The notes under the pieces: generated by a model | What the model saw: the letters and a program-made list of their open reading frames with translations, nothing else | What the model was told of the DNA's origin: nothing | The model's database searches: none | Part shown: positions 15,514 through 22,956 of the stretch, one piece after another | Numbering within the stretch: position 1 is the first letter of the stretch | Layout: each line of letters opens with the position of its first letter | Program-made: the position numbers and the translations under genes | From: an uncultured Lachnospiraceae bacterium | GTDB lineage: Bacteria; Bacillota; Clostridia; Lachnospirales; Lachnospiraceae | Reading direction: 5' to 3' | Assembly (NCBI GenBank): GCA_902796375.1 | Contig: CADBOW010000016.1 | Coordinates: forward strand, 1-25,676 | DNA length: 25,676 bases

Positions 15514-17385
15514 CTAACCTGGATTCTCCGGATTGGGATGATAGGTCGGAACCAGCTGCTGAACATACTTTCTGATATCCGAAGGTTCATTCACCACATA
15601 ATTTCCCAGCTTGGTCAGCTGCTCCATGAATTTACTTTCATCCATCTCGATGGGCTTTCCGATATGGATCAGCTGATTCTCCGTCTCCTGCATGCCCTCT
15701 TCCTTCATGAGCATCTCTTCATAAAGCTTCTCACCCGGCCGAAGACCGGTGAAGACGATCTTTATATCCTCATCCGGTTTGTGTCCGGATAGAAGGATCA
15801 GGTTCTTGGCAAGATCCAGGATCTTAACCGGTTCTCCCATGTCCAGAACGAATATCTCTCCGCCCTTTGCATATGCGCCCGCCTGCAGCACCAGAGAAAC
15901 CGCTTCCGGTATGGTCATGAAATACCGGATGATATCCGGATGCGTAACCGTAACCGGTCCGCCCTCTGCGATCTGCTTCTTGAAGAGCGGGATCACACTG
16001 CCGTTGGAACCGAGGACATTACCGAACCGAACCGCCACAAAGGAGGTTTCCGACATTTTATCATAGGTCTGAATGATCATCTCACAGAGGCGCTTGGAGG
16101 CTCCCATGATATTGGTGGGATTCACCGCCTTATCCGTGGAGATCATGACAAACCGCTTTACCTTCCACTTATCGGAAGCCTGCACGATCTTCCAGGTTCC
16201 GAGAACATTGTTCTTGATGGCCTCGTTGGGGCTGGCTTCCATCAGCGGAACATGCTTATGTGCCGCTGCATGATATACGATATCCGGCCGATAGGTCTCG
16301 AAGATCTGATCGATCCTCTTGGTATTTCGAACGGAAGCAATGAGTACAACCAGATCCAGCTCCGGGAATGTACGCTTCAATTCATTCTGGATATCATAGG
16401 TCGTATTTTCATAGATATCTACGATGATCAGCTGTTTGGGATTATGACTTGCGATCTGACGGCAGAGCTCGCTTCCGATGGATCCACCGCCTCCGGTAAC
16501 CATGATCACCTTATCCGATACATAATCCATAATGGAATCGATATTGACCTTGATAGGTTCGCGTCCCAGAAGGTCATTCACATCCACTTCCCTCAGATCG
16601 GTGACACTGACCTCGCCGGTCACCAGCTGATAGATACCGGGCATCTTCTTCAGCTCACAGCCCGTCACCTTACAGATCTCCAGAATATCATGGATCTCCT
16701 TCGGTTTCGCAGAGGGCATGGCCAGAATGATCTCTTCTGCCCGGGTCTTCTCGGCGATCTTCGGGATGTCATGCCGGGTTCCGAGTACCTTCACTCCGTG
16801 AATATAATTCCCGACCTTTCCTTCATTATCATCGATCACACCCACAACCTTCATGGGCAGATATTCGCTGGTCTTGATCTCACGGATCAGATCATTTCCG
16901 CCGCTTCCGGCTCCTACCACCAGCACCCGCTTCTTCTCGGTCCGTAGCTTTGTATCCGTCACCGATTTTTTTACGGAGAACAGGGTCCGATAGAAGAACC
17001 GGCTGATCAGCGTGAGCAGCAGAAGGAACAATGCATACAGAAGATAGTAGCTTCGCGGAAGCGGTACCGTCTTCTCCGTATTCATGGCCATGATCACGCC
17101 CATGTTCAGAAGACTGGAAAGACCGCATGCCAGAACGATATTCTTAAACTCCGTTGCACCTACATAGGTCCAGATACTGGAATACAGCCGGAACAGTGCG
17201 AAGCTGACAACCATGGTAACGACGCCGATCCAGAGACTCTGCTTCATGATCTGCCGATACTCTTCCGGGACCTCCGATCCCTGGAGGTCAAACCGGACCA
17301 GCAGGGACAGATAGCTGGCAAGGAGAACAGCCAGAGTGTCATATATAAACAGTATTATTTTTGTGATAACTTTCCTTTTCGTCAT
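15514..17385 (-). CDS. Membrane-bound UDP-sugar 4,6-dehydratase (FlaA1/WbpM/PglF/CapD class)
   Basis: I use the ATG at 17385 (623 residues). The upstream in-frame GTG at 17418 lies at or before the expected transcript start and GGAGG is found between the two, though 14 bases from the ATG is long. Four membrane spans fill the first 140 residues. A first Rossmann fold (VLVVGAGSGGN, about 154-164) and a second, catalytic one with TGGGGSIG (297-304) follow. The active-site stretch STDKAVNPTNIMGASKR (416-432) has Met in place of the usual Tyr of YxxxK, as is characteristic of the long PglF/WbpM dehydratases. The reaction makes UDP-4-keto-6-deoxy-GlcNAc, the substrate type for the aminotransferases encoded next. 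It has its own promoter and a terminator, so it is regulated separately from the operon it probably feeds. Confidence 0.92.
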   Translation of the reverse strand: MTKRKVITKIILFIYDTLAVLLASYLSLLVRFDLQGSEVPEEYRQIMKQSLWIGVVTMVVSFALFRLYSSIWTYVGATEFKNIVLACGLSSLLNMGVIMAMNTEKTVPLPRSYYLLYALFLLLLTLISRFFYRTLFSVKKSVTDTKLRTEKKRVLVVGAGSGGNDLIREIKTSEYLPMKVVGVIDDNEGKVGNYIHGVKVLGTRHDIPKIAEKTRAEEIILAMPSAKPKEIHDILEICKVTGCELKKMPGIYQLVTGEVSVTDLREVDVNDLLGREPIKVNIDSIMDYVSDKVIMVTGGGGSIGSELCRQIASHNPKQLIIVDIYENTTYDIQNELKRTFPELDLVVLIASVRNTKRIDQIFETYRPDIVYHAAAHKHVPLMEASPNEAIKNNVLGTWKIVQASDKWKVKRFVMISTDKAVNPTNIMGASKRLCEMIIQTYDKMSETSFVAVRFGNVLGSNGSVIPLFKKQIAEGGPVTVTHPDIIRYFMTIPEAVSLVLQAGAYAKGGEIFVLDMGEPVKILDLAKNLILLSGHKPDEDIKIVFTGLRPGEKLYEEMLMKEEGMQETENQLIHIGKPIEMDESKFMEQLTKLGNYVVNEPSDIRKYVQQLVPTYHPNPENPG

Positions 17386-17421
17386 GTCTGAAATCGATGC
17401 CTCCCGAATAATGCACACGAC

Positions 17422-17450
17422 ATTTTAACACTTTGTCTTCCAAAAAACAA
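17422..17450 (-). promoter_or_regulatory. Promoter of the dehydratase gene
   Basis: On the minus strand TTGTTT (17445-17450), a 17-base spacer and TAAAAT (17422-17427) form a sigma-A-type promoter with start near 17416. The same two hexamers and spacing occur before the MATE gene. Confidence 0.6.
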
Positions 17451-17463
17451 GTAAATAAATCCG

Positions 17464-18189
17464 TTAGGAACGACCCACCAGGATCGAATGAATGAAATTG
17501 TGATCATTCAGCCAACGCAAACCGCCGTTTCCCACCAGAAGTTCTTCATATTTCGCCGGGCTGATGGTAACGGACAGAATAAACATCAGAAGCCATACCA
17601 CAAAGAGTCCGATCACTACGCCGGCCACGGTTCCCACCAGTTTGTCCACCGTGCCCACGATGGGAAGCGCCTTCAGCGTTCCGCTGACCACAAGGGTAAT
17701 GATCAGGAAGATCAGCCGGATCAGAATAAATGTAATGATCCCTCCCAGAACATTTGTAGCCACGATCGCCGCGCTTTTCGCCACATAGCGGTAAACCGTA
17801 TCCACGCCCAGCTCCTTGTACATATCATCATGGTTCCCGTTCAGAAGCTTGTCCGTCAGGAAATCCGGAAGATTCAGGCTCTTGATCAGATCGATCTGTT
17901 CCGACTTCTTCGGATTCACCTTCATGGCTTCCTTTACCTGTTTCTCCGTCCCACTGACTTCCTTGGATACCTTCTCTTCCACGAAGGAGTATACCTTATC
18001 CTCAATACTCTCATCGATACTTGTGTGATCCCGCATCCACTGGGACACTACCGGAGAAAGAGCGTAGGACAGCACCAGCGCCAGAATGGTCGCTCCCATT
18101 CCAAGCACGGTGCGGATCAGGCCTCTCTTAAAGCCGATGAAGCCAAACAATCCGAAGATACCGATCGTTACAAAAAAAAGCCAGTTCAC
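17464..18189 (-). CDS. CvpA-family membrane protein
   Basis: The 241-residue protein begins NWLFFVTIGIFGLFGFIGFKRG, the standard opening of CvpA proteins: a first span followed by GxxRG-like basic residues. A second span lies at about 29-48. A charged, partly helical loop (about 50-135) is longer than in the E. coli protein. Two further spans follow (about 148-170 and 184-208), with VGTVDKLVGTVAGVVIGL matching the conserved CvpA core. The start is GTG at 18189, with GGAGG 7 bases upstream. It overlaps the stop of the preceding gene by one base, so translation is coupled. CvpA affects envelope properties in several bacteria but its molecular role is unsettled. Nothing here shows the specific function. 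Confidence 0.85.
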   Translation of the reverse strand: MNWLFFVTIGIFGLFGFIGFKRGLIRTVLGMGATILALVLSYALSPVVSQWMRDHTSIDESIEDKVYSFVEEKVSKEVSGTEKQVKEAMKVNPKKSEQIDLIKSLNLPDFLTDKLLNGNHDDMYKELGVDTVYRYVAKSAAIVATNVLGGIITFILIRLIFLIITLVVSGTLKALPIVGTVDKLVGTVAGVVIGLFVVWLLMFILSVTISPAKYEELLVGNGGLRWLNDHNFIHSILVGRS

Positions 18190-19571
18190 TACTTATCCTC
18201 CATACGAAGCCCGATGCGTTCCGTCTTTCCTTCAAATGTTACGATATATTCATTCTTCTTCGATGTGGGAATCATATTCCGTACCATGTCACTGAAGGAG
18301 TAACGGAATTTCACACGCCCCTTCCTGGTAATGATCATGCACTGATTTCCACCTGTGACGATGATCTCCTCCTCTCCTGCATGGATATTGTCATAATCCA
18401 TATTGAAGGGATACCGGAAGCTCTCATTTCCGGACAGATCATAGACCCGCATCAGATAATCGGTACTATCCTCCGCATCGGTTGACTTCTCAATGGTTCC
18501 GATATAATTCGATGAATAGAATATACTCTGAACCTGGTTCTGCTGGTATGCGATCCGCACCCGCTCCGAAGGCTTCTCCTTCATATCATACAGTACGATC
18601 CCCCGGTCGGAAAAAGCAGCCACCAGATTATTGTTCAGAAACTGAACCCGGGTTACCAGCTCATCCTCCAGGCTGAAGCCTCCCACCATACGGTCCGCAT
18701 TGGCATTCTGTCCCACTTCACCGAAGTTATAGGCCGCCAGATTGTTCTTGCTCTGAACGCCTTCCATATAGAAATAGCTTGTGAAAAGCTTCTGTCCGTC
18801 ATCCGATATGGCTATGGCCAGCGGATATCCGCTCTTATCGATGGAGGTCTGCATCTCATAAACCGGATTTCCGTTTTTATCATACATATTAATATAATTC
18901 GTGGCATCACTCTCCAGAATGACCGTGAAGGCCCCCTGGGAAGCCACGCCCACATCCAGAATCTTATAAGGCATGACCAGATCACTGACCGCGCCCTCCG
19001 TGCTGAAGACACGAACGGCATTTCCGCCCTTGTCTGCAACCACGGCATAATCACCGTTGGTGCTGGCGATGGGAACCTTCATATCCGCGCCTGCGGTCCA
19101 TACCACATCCCCGTTGGCGTTGATATAGGACACGCCCTCCGGAGTATATTTCAGAAGGTTCCCTCCGAATTCCGTATATTCGGCATTGGGCTCGTAAACC
19201 GTATCCGAACTGAGGAGTACTTTATATCCCTGAAATTCACGTATATTGGTATATACGAAATAAACCGTTCCCGCTACGATCAGCAGAACAACTATAACGG
19301 CAAACAGACGTGTCTTTTTCACACGCCTTCTCTTCTGCCGTTCGATGTTCTCCTCCCTGAGTCTGGGATCGCCGCCGACCTCTATGATATTTCCATGTCT
19401 TCTTCGAAAAGGATTCTCATTATCTTCGAAGGATTCCTCCGCATCGATCTCGTCCTTACGCTCCGTCTTCTGAATGACGTTCTCCGGTTCCCTGGCAAAC
19501 ACATCGTCAAATTCGTCCAGCGGTTCCTCCGGAACACTTGAAATTCCTTTTCTTTTTCTTCTTCTCAACAT
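18189..19571 (-). CDS. Membrane-anchored beta-propeller-like protein (DUF5711-like)
   Basis: The 460-residue protein has a highly charged cytoplasmic head (1-87), one membrane span (about 88-107) and a large outer domain. The outer part is built of short beta strands with recurring D/N-G turns, such as INANGDVVWT, MYDKNGNPVYEM and VYDLSGNESFRYPF. Units of about 40 residues suggest a PQQ/WD40-like propeller. I recognise the layout as that of the DUF5711 family of Clostridia, by memory only. The ATG at 19571 follows AGGAAAC and comes 35 bases after the preceding gene. The one-base overlap with the CvpA gene implies a shared function at the envelope. No catalytic residues can be named. Confidence 0.75.
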   Translation of the reverse strand: MLRRRKRKGISSVPEEPLDEFDDVFAREPENVIQKTERKDEIDAEESFEDNENPFRRRHGNIIEVGGDPRLREENIERQKRRRVKKTRLFAVIVVLLIVAGTVYFVYTNIREFQGYKVLLSSDTVYEPNAEYTEFGGNLLKYTPEGVSYINANGDVVWTAGADMKVPIASTNGDYAVVADKGGNAVRVFSTEGAVSDLVMPYKILDVGVASQGAFTVILESDATNYINMYDKNGNPVYEMQTSIDKSGYPLAIAISDDGQKLFTSYFYMEGVQSKNNLAAYNFGEVGQNANADRMVGGFSLEDELVTRVQFLNNNLVAAFSDRGIVLYDMKEKPSERVRIAYQQNQVQSIFYSSNYIGTIEKSTDAEDSTDYLMRVYDLSGNESFRYPFNMDYDNIHAGEEEIIVTGGNQCMIITRKGRVKFRYSFSDMVRNMIPTSKKNEYIVTFEGKTERIGLRMEDK

Positions 19572-19606
19572 TTTGTTTCCTGACCTAATCCTTCAAGTTA
19601 CATCTG

Positions 19607-20746
19607 TCACGCATTCCGTCCCGGATTTCTGTCAACGCTTCTGTAGCAGGCGATGGCGCCGGAAATGGTCGTAGCCTCTCCGGTCTGCATGATCGCAATC
19701 AAATCCTCCAGCTTATCCGGACGCATATAGTCTTCTCCGATATGCGATACATAATTCTGTGATATCTCAAGGCTCTTTGACTGAAGAGCCTGTTCCGTCT
19801 CTTCCATCTCCCGCTCCGTCGCTTCCTTCGTCTGCTTCATTTCCTCAAAATGCGGCATACGGCGGGATTCGATCTCATTTCGGATATTCACTGCGGTCTC
19901 TTCATCAAATGCCTTCATTGCTTCCGCCTTCTGTTCCCGAACCGCTTCCTCTTCCGCCGAGATCTCCTCCAGCTTCTGATTCACTTCACTCAGATCGTAA
20001 AGACTCTCATCTGTATCATTTTCTATATCGCGCTTGATCTCGCGGATCTTGCGGTCATTTCTGGATACCATGTTTCTGTATTTCCGCCCCAGCCTGAGGG
20101 TCTCTCTGTGTCTTGCCTTAACCTTCACATATATGCAGAAAATGATCAGCAGGAACAGGACGATCAGAACTGCGGGAATCAGCACGGTAACCATGGATTT
20201 CGTCTTGTCGGAGGCATCCTTCAGACAGAGATTCCGAACCAGCAGCGTCACTGCCGTCGGGATTCCCGCCAGCAGCACCAGATAGCAGAAGATCATCATC
20301 GCAAATTCCACCGGTCCGTCCGGCATAAACATGACGTAGAACAGCTTGGAGCGGGCGAAGCGCGGAACCTTGTTCTTACGGAAAAGCTTCTTTAACTCCT
20401 TCTCCGCCTCCTTGGAATCAGCCACATGTTCTCTGGATTCTTCCCGGATCCTGGATTCCCTTCCGGCATCCAGCACCTTCTCCTTCTCGGATTCCGCCTT
20501 CTTCTTCCTGCTCTTGATGGCGCTGATCTGCTTATCGAAGCCGTCCTCGACTTCTCCTCTTCTCTTTTTTGTTGTGGAGGAAATCTCGTCCTGTATGGAC
20601 TTCTCCTCTGCGGCAAGTTCCTTCTCCTGTTTCTTCAGGGTTCCCTTCAGCTGTGAAGTCTTCTCTGTCAGCCGGTCCTTCTCCGCAACCGCTTCTTTCA
20701 CACGGATCAGAAACTGAACATCTTCATTGAATACATTTTCTGCCAC
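19607..20746 (-). CDS. Unknown coiled-coil protein with two membrane spans
   Basis: I do not recognise this 379-residue protein. It consists of a long charged coiled coil (about 15-125, rich in E, K and R), a hairpin of two membrane spans (about 148-171 and 186-208) with a short loop, and a second coiled coil (about 225-335). It ends in a small C-terminal part with HIGEDYMRPDKLEDLIAIM. Both coils would lie on the same side, probably in the cytoplasm. The start is GTG at 20746, with AGGAGGG seven bases upstream; the gene begins 45 bases after the leuA stop. No enzyme motif is seen. The order with the DUF5711-like and CvpA genes suggests a membrane-associated complex, which is inference. Confidence 0.8.
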   Translation of the reverse strand: MAENVFNEDVQFLIRVKEAVAEKDRLTEKTSQLKGTLKKQEKELAAEEKSIQDEISSTTKKRRGEVEDGFDKQISAIKSRKKKAESEKEKVLDAGRESRIREESREHVADSKEAEKELKKLFRKNKVPRFARSKLFYVMFMPDGPVEFAMMIFCYLVLLAGIPTAVTLLVRNLCLKDASDKTKSMVTVLIPAVLIVLFLLIIFCIYVKVKARHRETLRLGRKYRNMVSRNDRKIREIKRDIENDTDESLYDLSEVNQKLEEISAEEEAVREQKAEAMKAFDEETAVNIRNEIESRRMPHFEEMKQTKEATEREMEETEQALQSKSLEISQNYVSHIGEDYMRPDKLEDLIAIMQTGEATTISGAIACYRSVDRNPGRNA

Positions 20747-20791
20747 AAATATCCCTCCTGACTACCGCCCCCCAGCGGTCCGTATCTGAAA

Positions 20792-22468
20792 CTATGCTTC
20801 TGCCTGAAGTGAACGGTTCACTGCACTGATCAGAGCATATGCGGATGCTTCGATGATATCATCCTGGATCCCCGCACCCCAGTATACCTTGCCGGACTCC
20901 TTCATCTGGATTCCCACGTATGCACACGCCTTGGAATTGGATCCCCGGGTGATGGCATGCTCCTCATAGGTGATCAGCGAATAATCTATATGGAAATGTC
21001 TCTTCAGGGCATTGCTGATGGCATCCAGACGTCCGTTGCCCTGTCCGTGGTAAACCTTGTGAACACCTTCCCGCTCCATGGTGAGCTCGCAGCGGATTCC
21101 GTCGATCTGCTGGAAATGGCACTCGATATACTTGATGGGTGTACTGATATTGATATAGTCCTGCTTAAAGAGATCCTTCACCTCATCCGGCTGAAGCTCC
21201 TTATGCTGACGGTCGGAATAACCCTTGATGGTATATCCCACATCCTCCTTCATTGCCTTGGGAAGCAGATAACCATACTTGGTCTCCAGAAGGAAACCGA
21301 TCCCGCCCTTTCCTGACTGACTGTTGATACGGATCACATCTCCGTCATAGGTCCGGCCGATATCCTCCGGATTCAGCGGAAGATACGGTACCGTCCACAT
21401 CTGATCCGGATCCTCCTCTCTATGCTTCATTCCCTTTGCAATGGCATCCTGATGTGAACCGGAGAATGCTGCAAACACAAGCTTTCCGCAATACGGCTCT
21501 CTCGGATAGATCTCCATACCGGTGAGGCGCTCATATGCAGCCTGGATCCGCGGCATATCCGTGAAATCCAGTTCAGGATCCACGCCGTGGGTATACATAT
21601 TCATGGCAAGTGTGATCACGTCCACATTTCCGGTACGTTCTCCGTTGCCGAACAGGGTTCCTTCGATCCGGTCGGCACCGGCCAGAAGACCAAGCTCGGC
21701 ATCTGCCACGCCGCATCCCCTGTCATTGTGGGGGTGAAGGGACAGAACCACATTTTCACGATATTTCAGATTCTTGTTCAGATATTCGATCTGGCTTGCA
21801 TATACATGAGGAAGGGACATCTCCACGGTTGCCGGAAGGTTGATGATGGCCTTACGGTCCGGTGTAGGCTGCCATACGTCCAGTACAGCATTGCACACCT
21901 CCAGAGCATATTCCGGTTCTGTTCCGGTGAAGCTCTCCGGTGAATACTCAAACCGGTAGGGAGCACCGTCCTCATCAGCAAGCCGCTTCAGAAGCTCGGC
22001 CCCGTCCGTGGCGATCTTCTTGATCTCTTCCTTGGACTTCTTGAATACCTGCTCTCTCTGAGCCAGGGAAGTGGAGTTATAGACATGAACGATGACATTC
22101 TTCGGGTTTGCTCCGCGGACCGCCTCAAATGTCTTCTTGATGATGTGCTCTCTGGCCTGGGTCAGAACCTGAATCGTAACATCCTCCGGAATGAGATCCT
22201 CCTCGATCAGGCGACGGCAGAACTCATACTCTGTGTCGCTGGCTGCCGGAAATCCGATCTCGATCTCCTTAAAGCCCACACGGATCAGCTCCTTATAAAA
22301 CTCTATCTTCTCGTCCAGACTCATGGGAACCACCAGGGCCTGATTTCCGTCTCTCAGGTCCACGGAGCACCATATCGGAGCCTTATCAACGTACTCCTTA
22401 TGCACCCAGTCGGTGGATTCCACCGGCGGCATGAAGTAACCTCTTTTGTAATGATCGTAATTTTTCAT
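20792..22468 (-). CDS. leuA: 2-isopropylmalate synthase
   Basis: The start is the ATG at 22468 (558 residues, MKNYDHYKRGYF), with GGAGG 9 bases upstream. An in-frame upstream start at 22540 would lie in the leader and lacks support. LeuA joins acetyl-CoA and 2-oxoisovalerate in the first committed step of leucine synthesis. The HMGL-like barrel shows WCSVDLRDGNQAL near residue 33, EIGFPAASDTEYEF, the metal-binding HPHNDRGCGVADAE and GNGERTGNVD. The C-terminal third (about 420-558) is the leucine-sensing allosteric domain. Size and the DLRDGNQAL wording fit the long, type-2 (yeast- and actinobacteria-like) LeuA. Expression is controlled by the T-box leader upstream. No other leucine gene is next to it; three envelope genes follow instead. 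Confidence 0.97.
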   Translation of the reverse strand: MKNYDHYKRGYFMPPVESTDWVHKEYVDKAPIWCSVDLRDGNQALVVPMSLDEKIEFYKELIRVGFKEIEIGFPAASDTEYEFCRRLIEEDLIPEDVTIQVLTQAREHIIKKTFEAVRGANPKNVIVHVYNSTSLAQREQVFKKSKEEIKKIATDGAELLKRLADEDGAPYRFEYSPESFTGTEPEYALEVCNAVLDVWQPTPDRKAIINLPATVEMSLPHVYASQIEYLNKNLKYRENVVLSLHPHNDRGCGVADAELGLLAGADRIEGTLFGNGERTGNVDVITLAMNMYTHGVDPELDFTDMPRIQAAYERLTGMEIYPREPYCGKLVFAAFSGSHQDAIAKGMKHREEDPDQMWTVPYLPLNPEDIGRTYDGDVIRINSQSGKGGIGFLLETKYGYLLPKAMKEDVGYTIKGYSDRQHKELQPDEVKDLFKQDYINISTPIKYIECHFQQIDGIRCELTMEREGVHKVYHGQGNGRLDAISNALKRHFHIDYSLITYEEHAITRGSNSKACAYVGIQMKESGKVYWGAGIQDDIIEASAYALISAVNRSLQAEA

Positions 22469-22477
22469 GATGTCATT

Positions 22478-22482
22478 CCTCC
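22478..22482 (-). promoter_or_regulatory. Ribosome binding site that fixes the leuA start
   Basis: GGAGG on the minus strand ends 9 bases before the ATG at 22468. It excludes the longer frame that opens in the leader at 22540. Confidence 0.85.
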
Positions 22483-22553
22483 AATCTCTTATTCTACTAT
22501 GAAATGCGTCGATTTTCAATAAAACTCTGCCTGATCTCACTGGCGCACAATGT

Positions 22554-22584
22554 AAAAAGCCTCCACAGGTTTCCCTGTAGAGGC
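22554..22584 (-). terminator. Regulated terminator of the T-box leader
   Basis: An 11-base near-perfect stem (GCCTCTACAGG, GAAA loop, CCTGTGGAGGC) is followed by TTTTT on the minus strand, just downstream of the T-box sequence that would compete with it. Confidence 0.85.
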
Positions 22585-22848
22585 GTCATTCTACGCTGTA
22601 CCACTCTACTTCACCCTTCCTCCCGGAAAGGCCTCATTTCGGATACGGATCCAAAAGAACAGATCTTATATCCTTCCGATATCACGGTCGGAACCCGTCC
22701 TCGACTACTGGGCTTTCACACTGTTCGCCTCGGCTGCTCAAAGGTCAGTTCGTAAGTTCTTCCTCCACTGCCTCGCACCACCCGGCAGCTCTCTGTACGG
22801 ATTCGTAACCTCTACTACTCCTCGTCATCGCTTTTCGCTATTATGTTG
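22554..22848 (-). ncRNA. T-box leader (leucine-type) upstream of leuA
   Basis: The 488-base gap between leuA and the MATE gene is mostly this leader. On the minus strand it opens with GCGAAAAGCGATGACGAGGA, typical of Stem I. It then has AGAGAGCTGCCGGGTGG and a Stem I 3' side GAACTGACCTTTGAGC, where CTG (22746-22748) is the likely specifier codon (leucine). The T-box sequence AGAGTGGTACAGCG (22594-22607) follows and can pair in an antiterminator. The final hairpin GCCTCTACAGG/CCTGTGGAGGC with TTTTT is the terminator. Uncharged leucine tRNA would favour read-through into leuA. The specifier is read by pattern, not by folding. Confidence 0.9.
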
Positions 22849-22854
22849 CCACTA

Positions 22855-22884
22855 ACTTTATCACAGGACTTCCTTCAATGTCAA
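22855..22884 (-). promoter_or_regulatory. Promoter of the T-box leader and leuA
   Basis: On the minus strand a perfect -35 TTGACA (22879-22884), an 18-base spacer and TAAAGT (22855-22860) preceded by TGA (extended -10) are seen. The start is expected near 22848, just before the Stem I sequence. Confidence 0.7.
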
Positions 22885-22956
22885 GCGGAATTCTTCCATC
22901 GGCCGACCCCGGTCCGACTCCCAGCCGGTTAATGCCGATTCCCGGTCGGTTTCCTC

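Noticed and set aside
20747..20791. ACCGC/GCGGT hairpin between leuA and the coiled-coil gene, considered as a terminator
   Set aside because: The stem is only 5 bases and it leads straight into the ribosome site AGGAGGG without a T-run.
22469..22540. N-terminal extension of LeuA from an upstream start at 22540
   Set aside because: It lies in the T-box leader and is not conserved in LeuA, while GGAGG stands directly before the ATG at 22468.
22885..22956. GC-rich region with several CCGG, CCGAC and GTCGG words after the MATE stop, considered as a terminator
   Set aside because: Several alternative short stems are possible, and no T-run follows on the minus strand. It may end the MATE transcript but I cannot support a defined hairpin.
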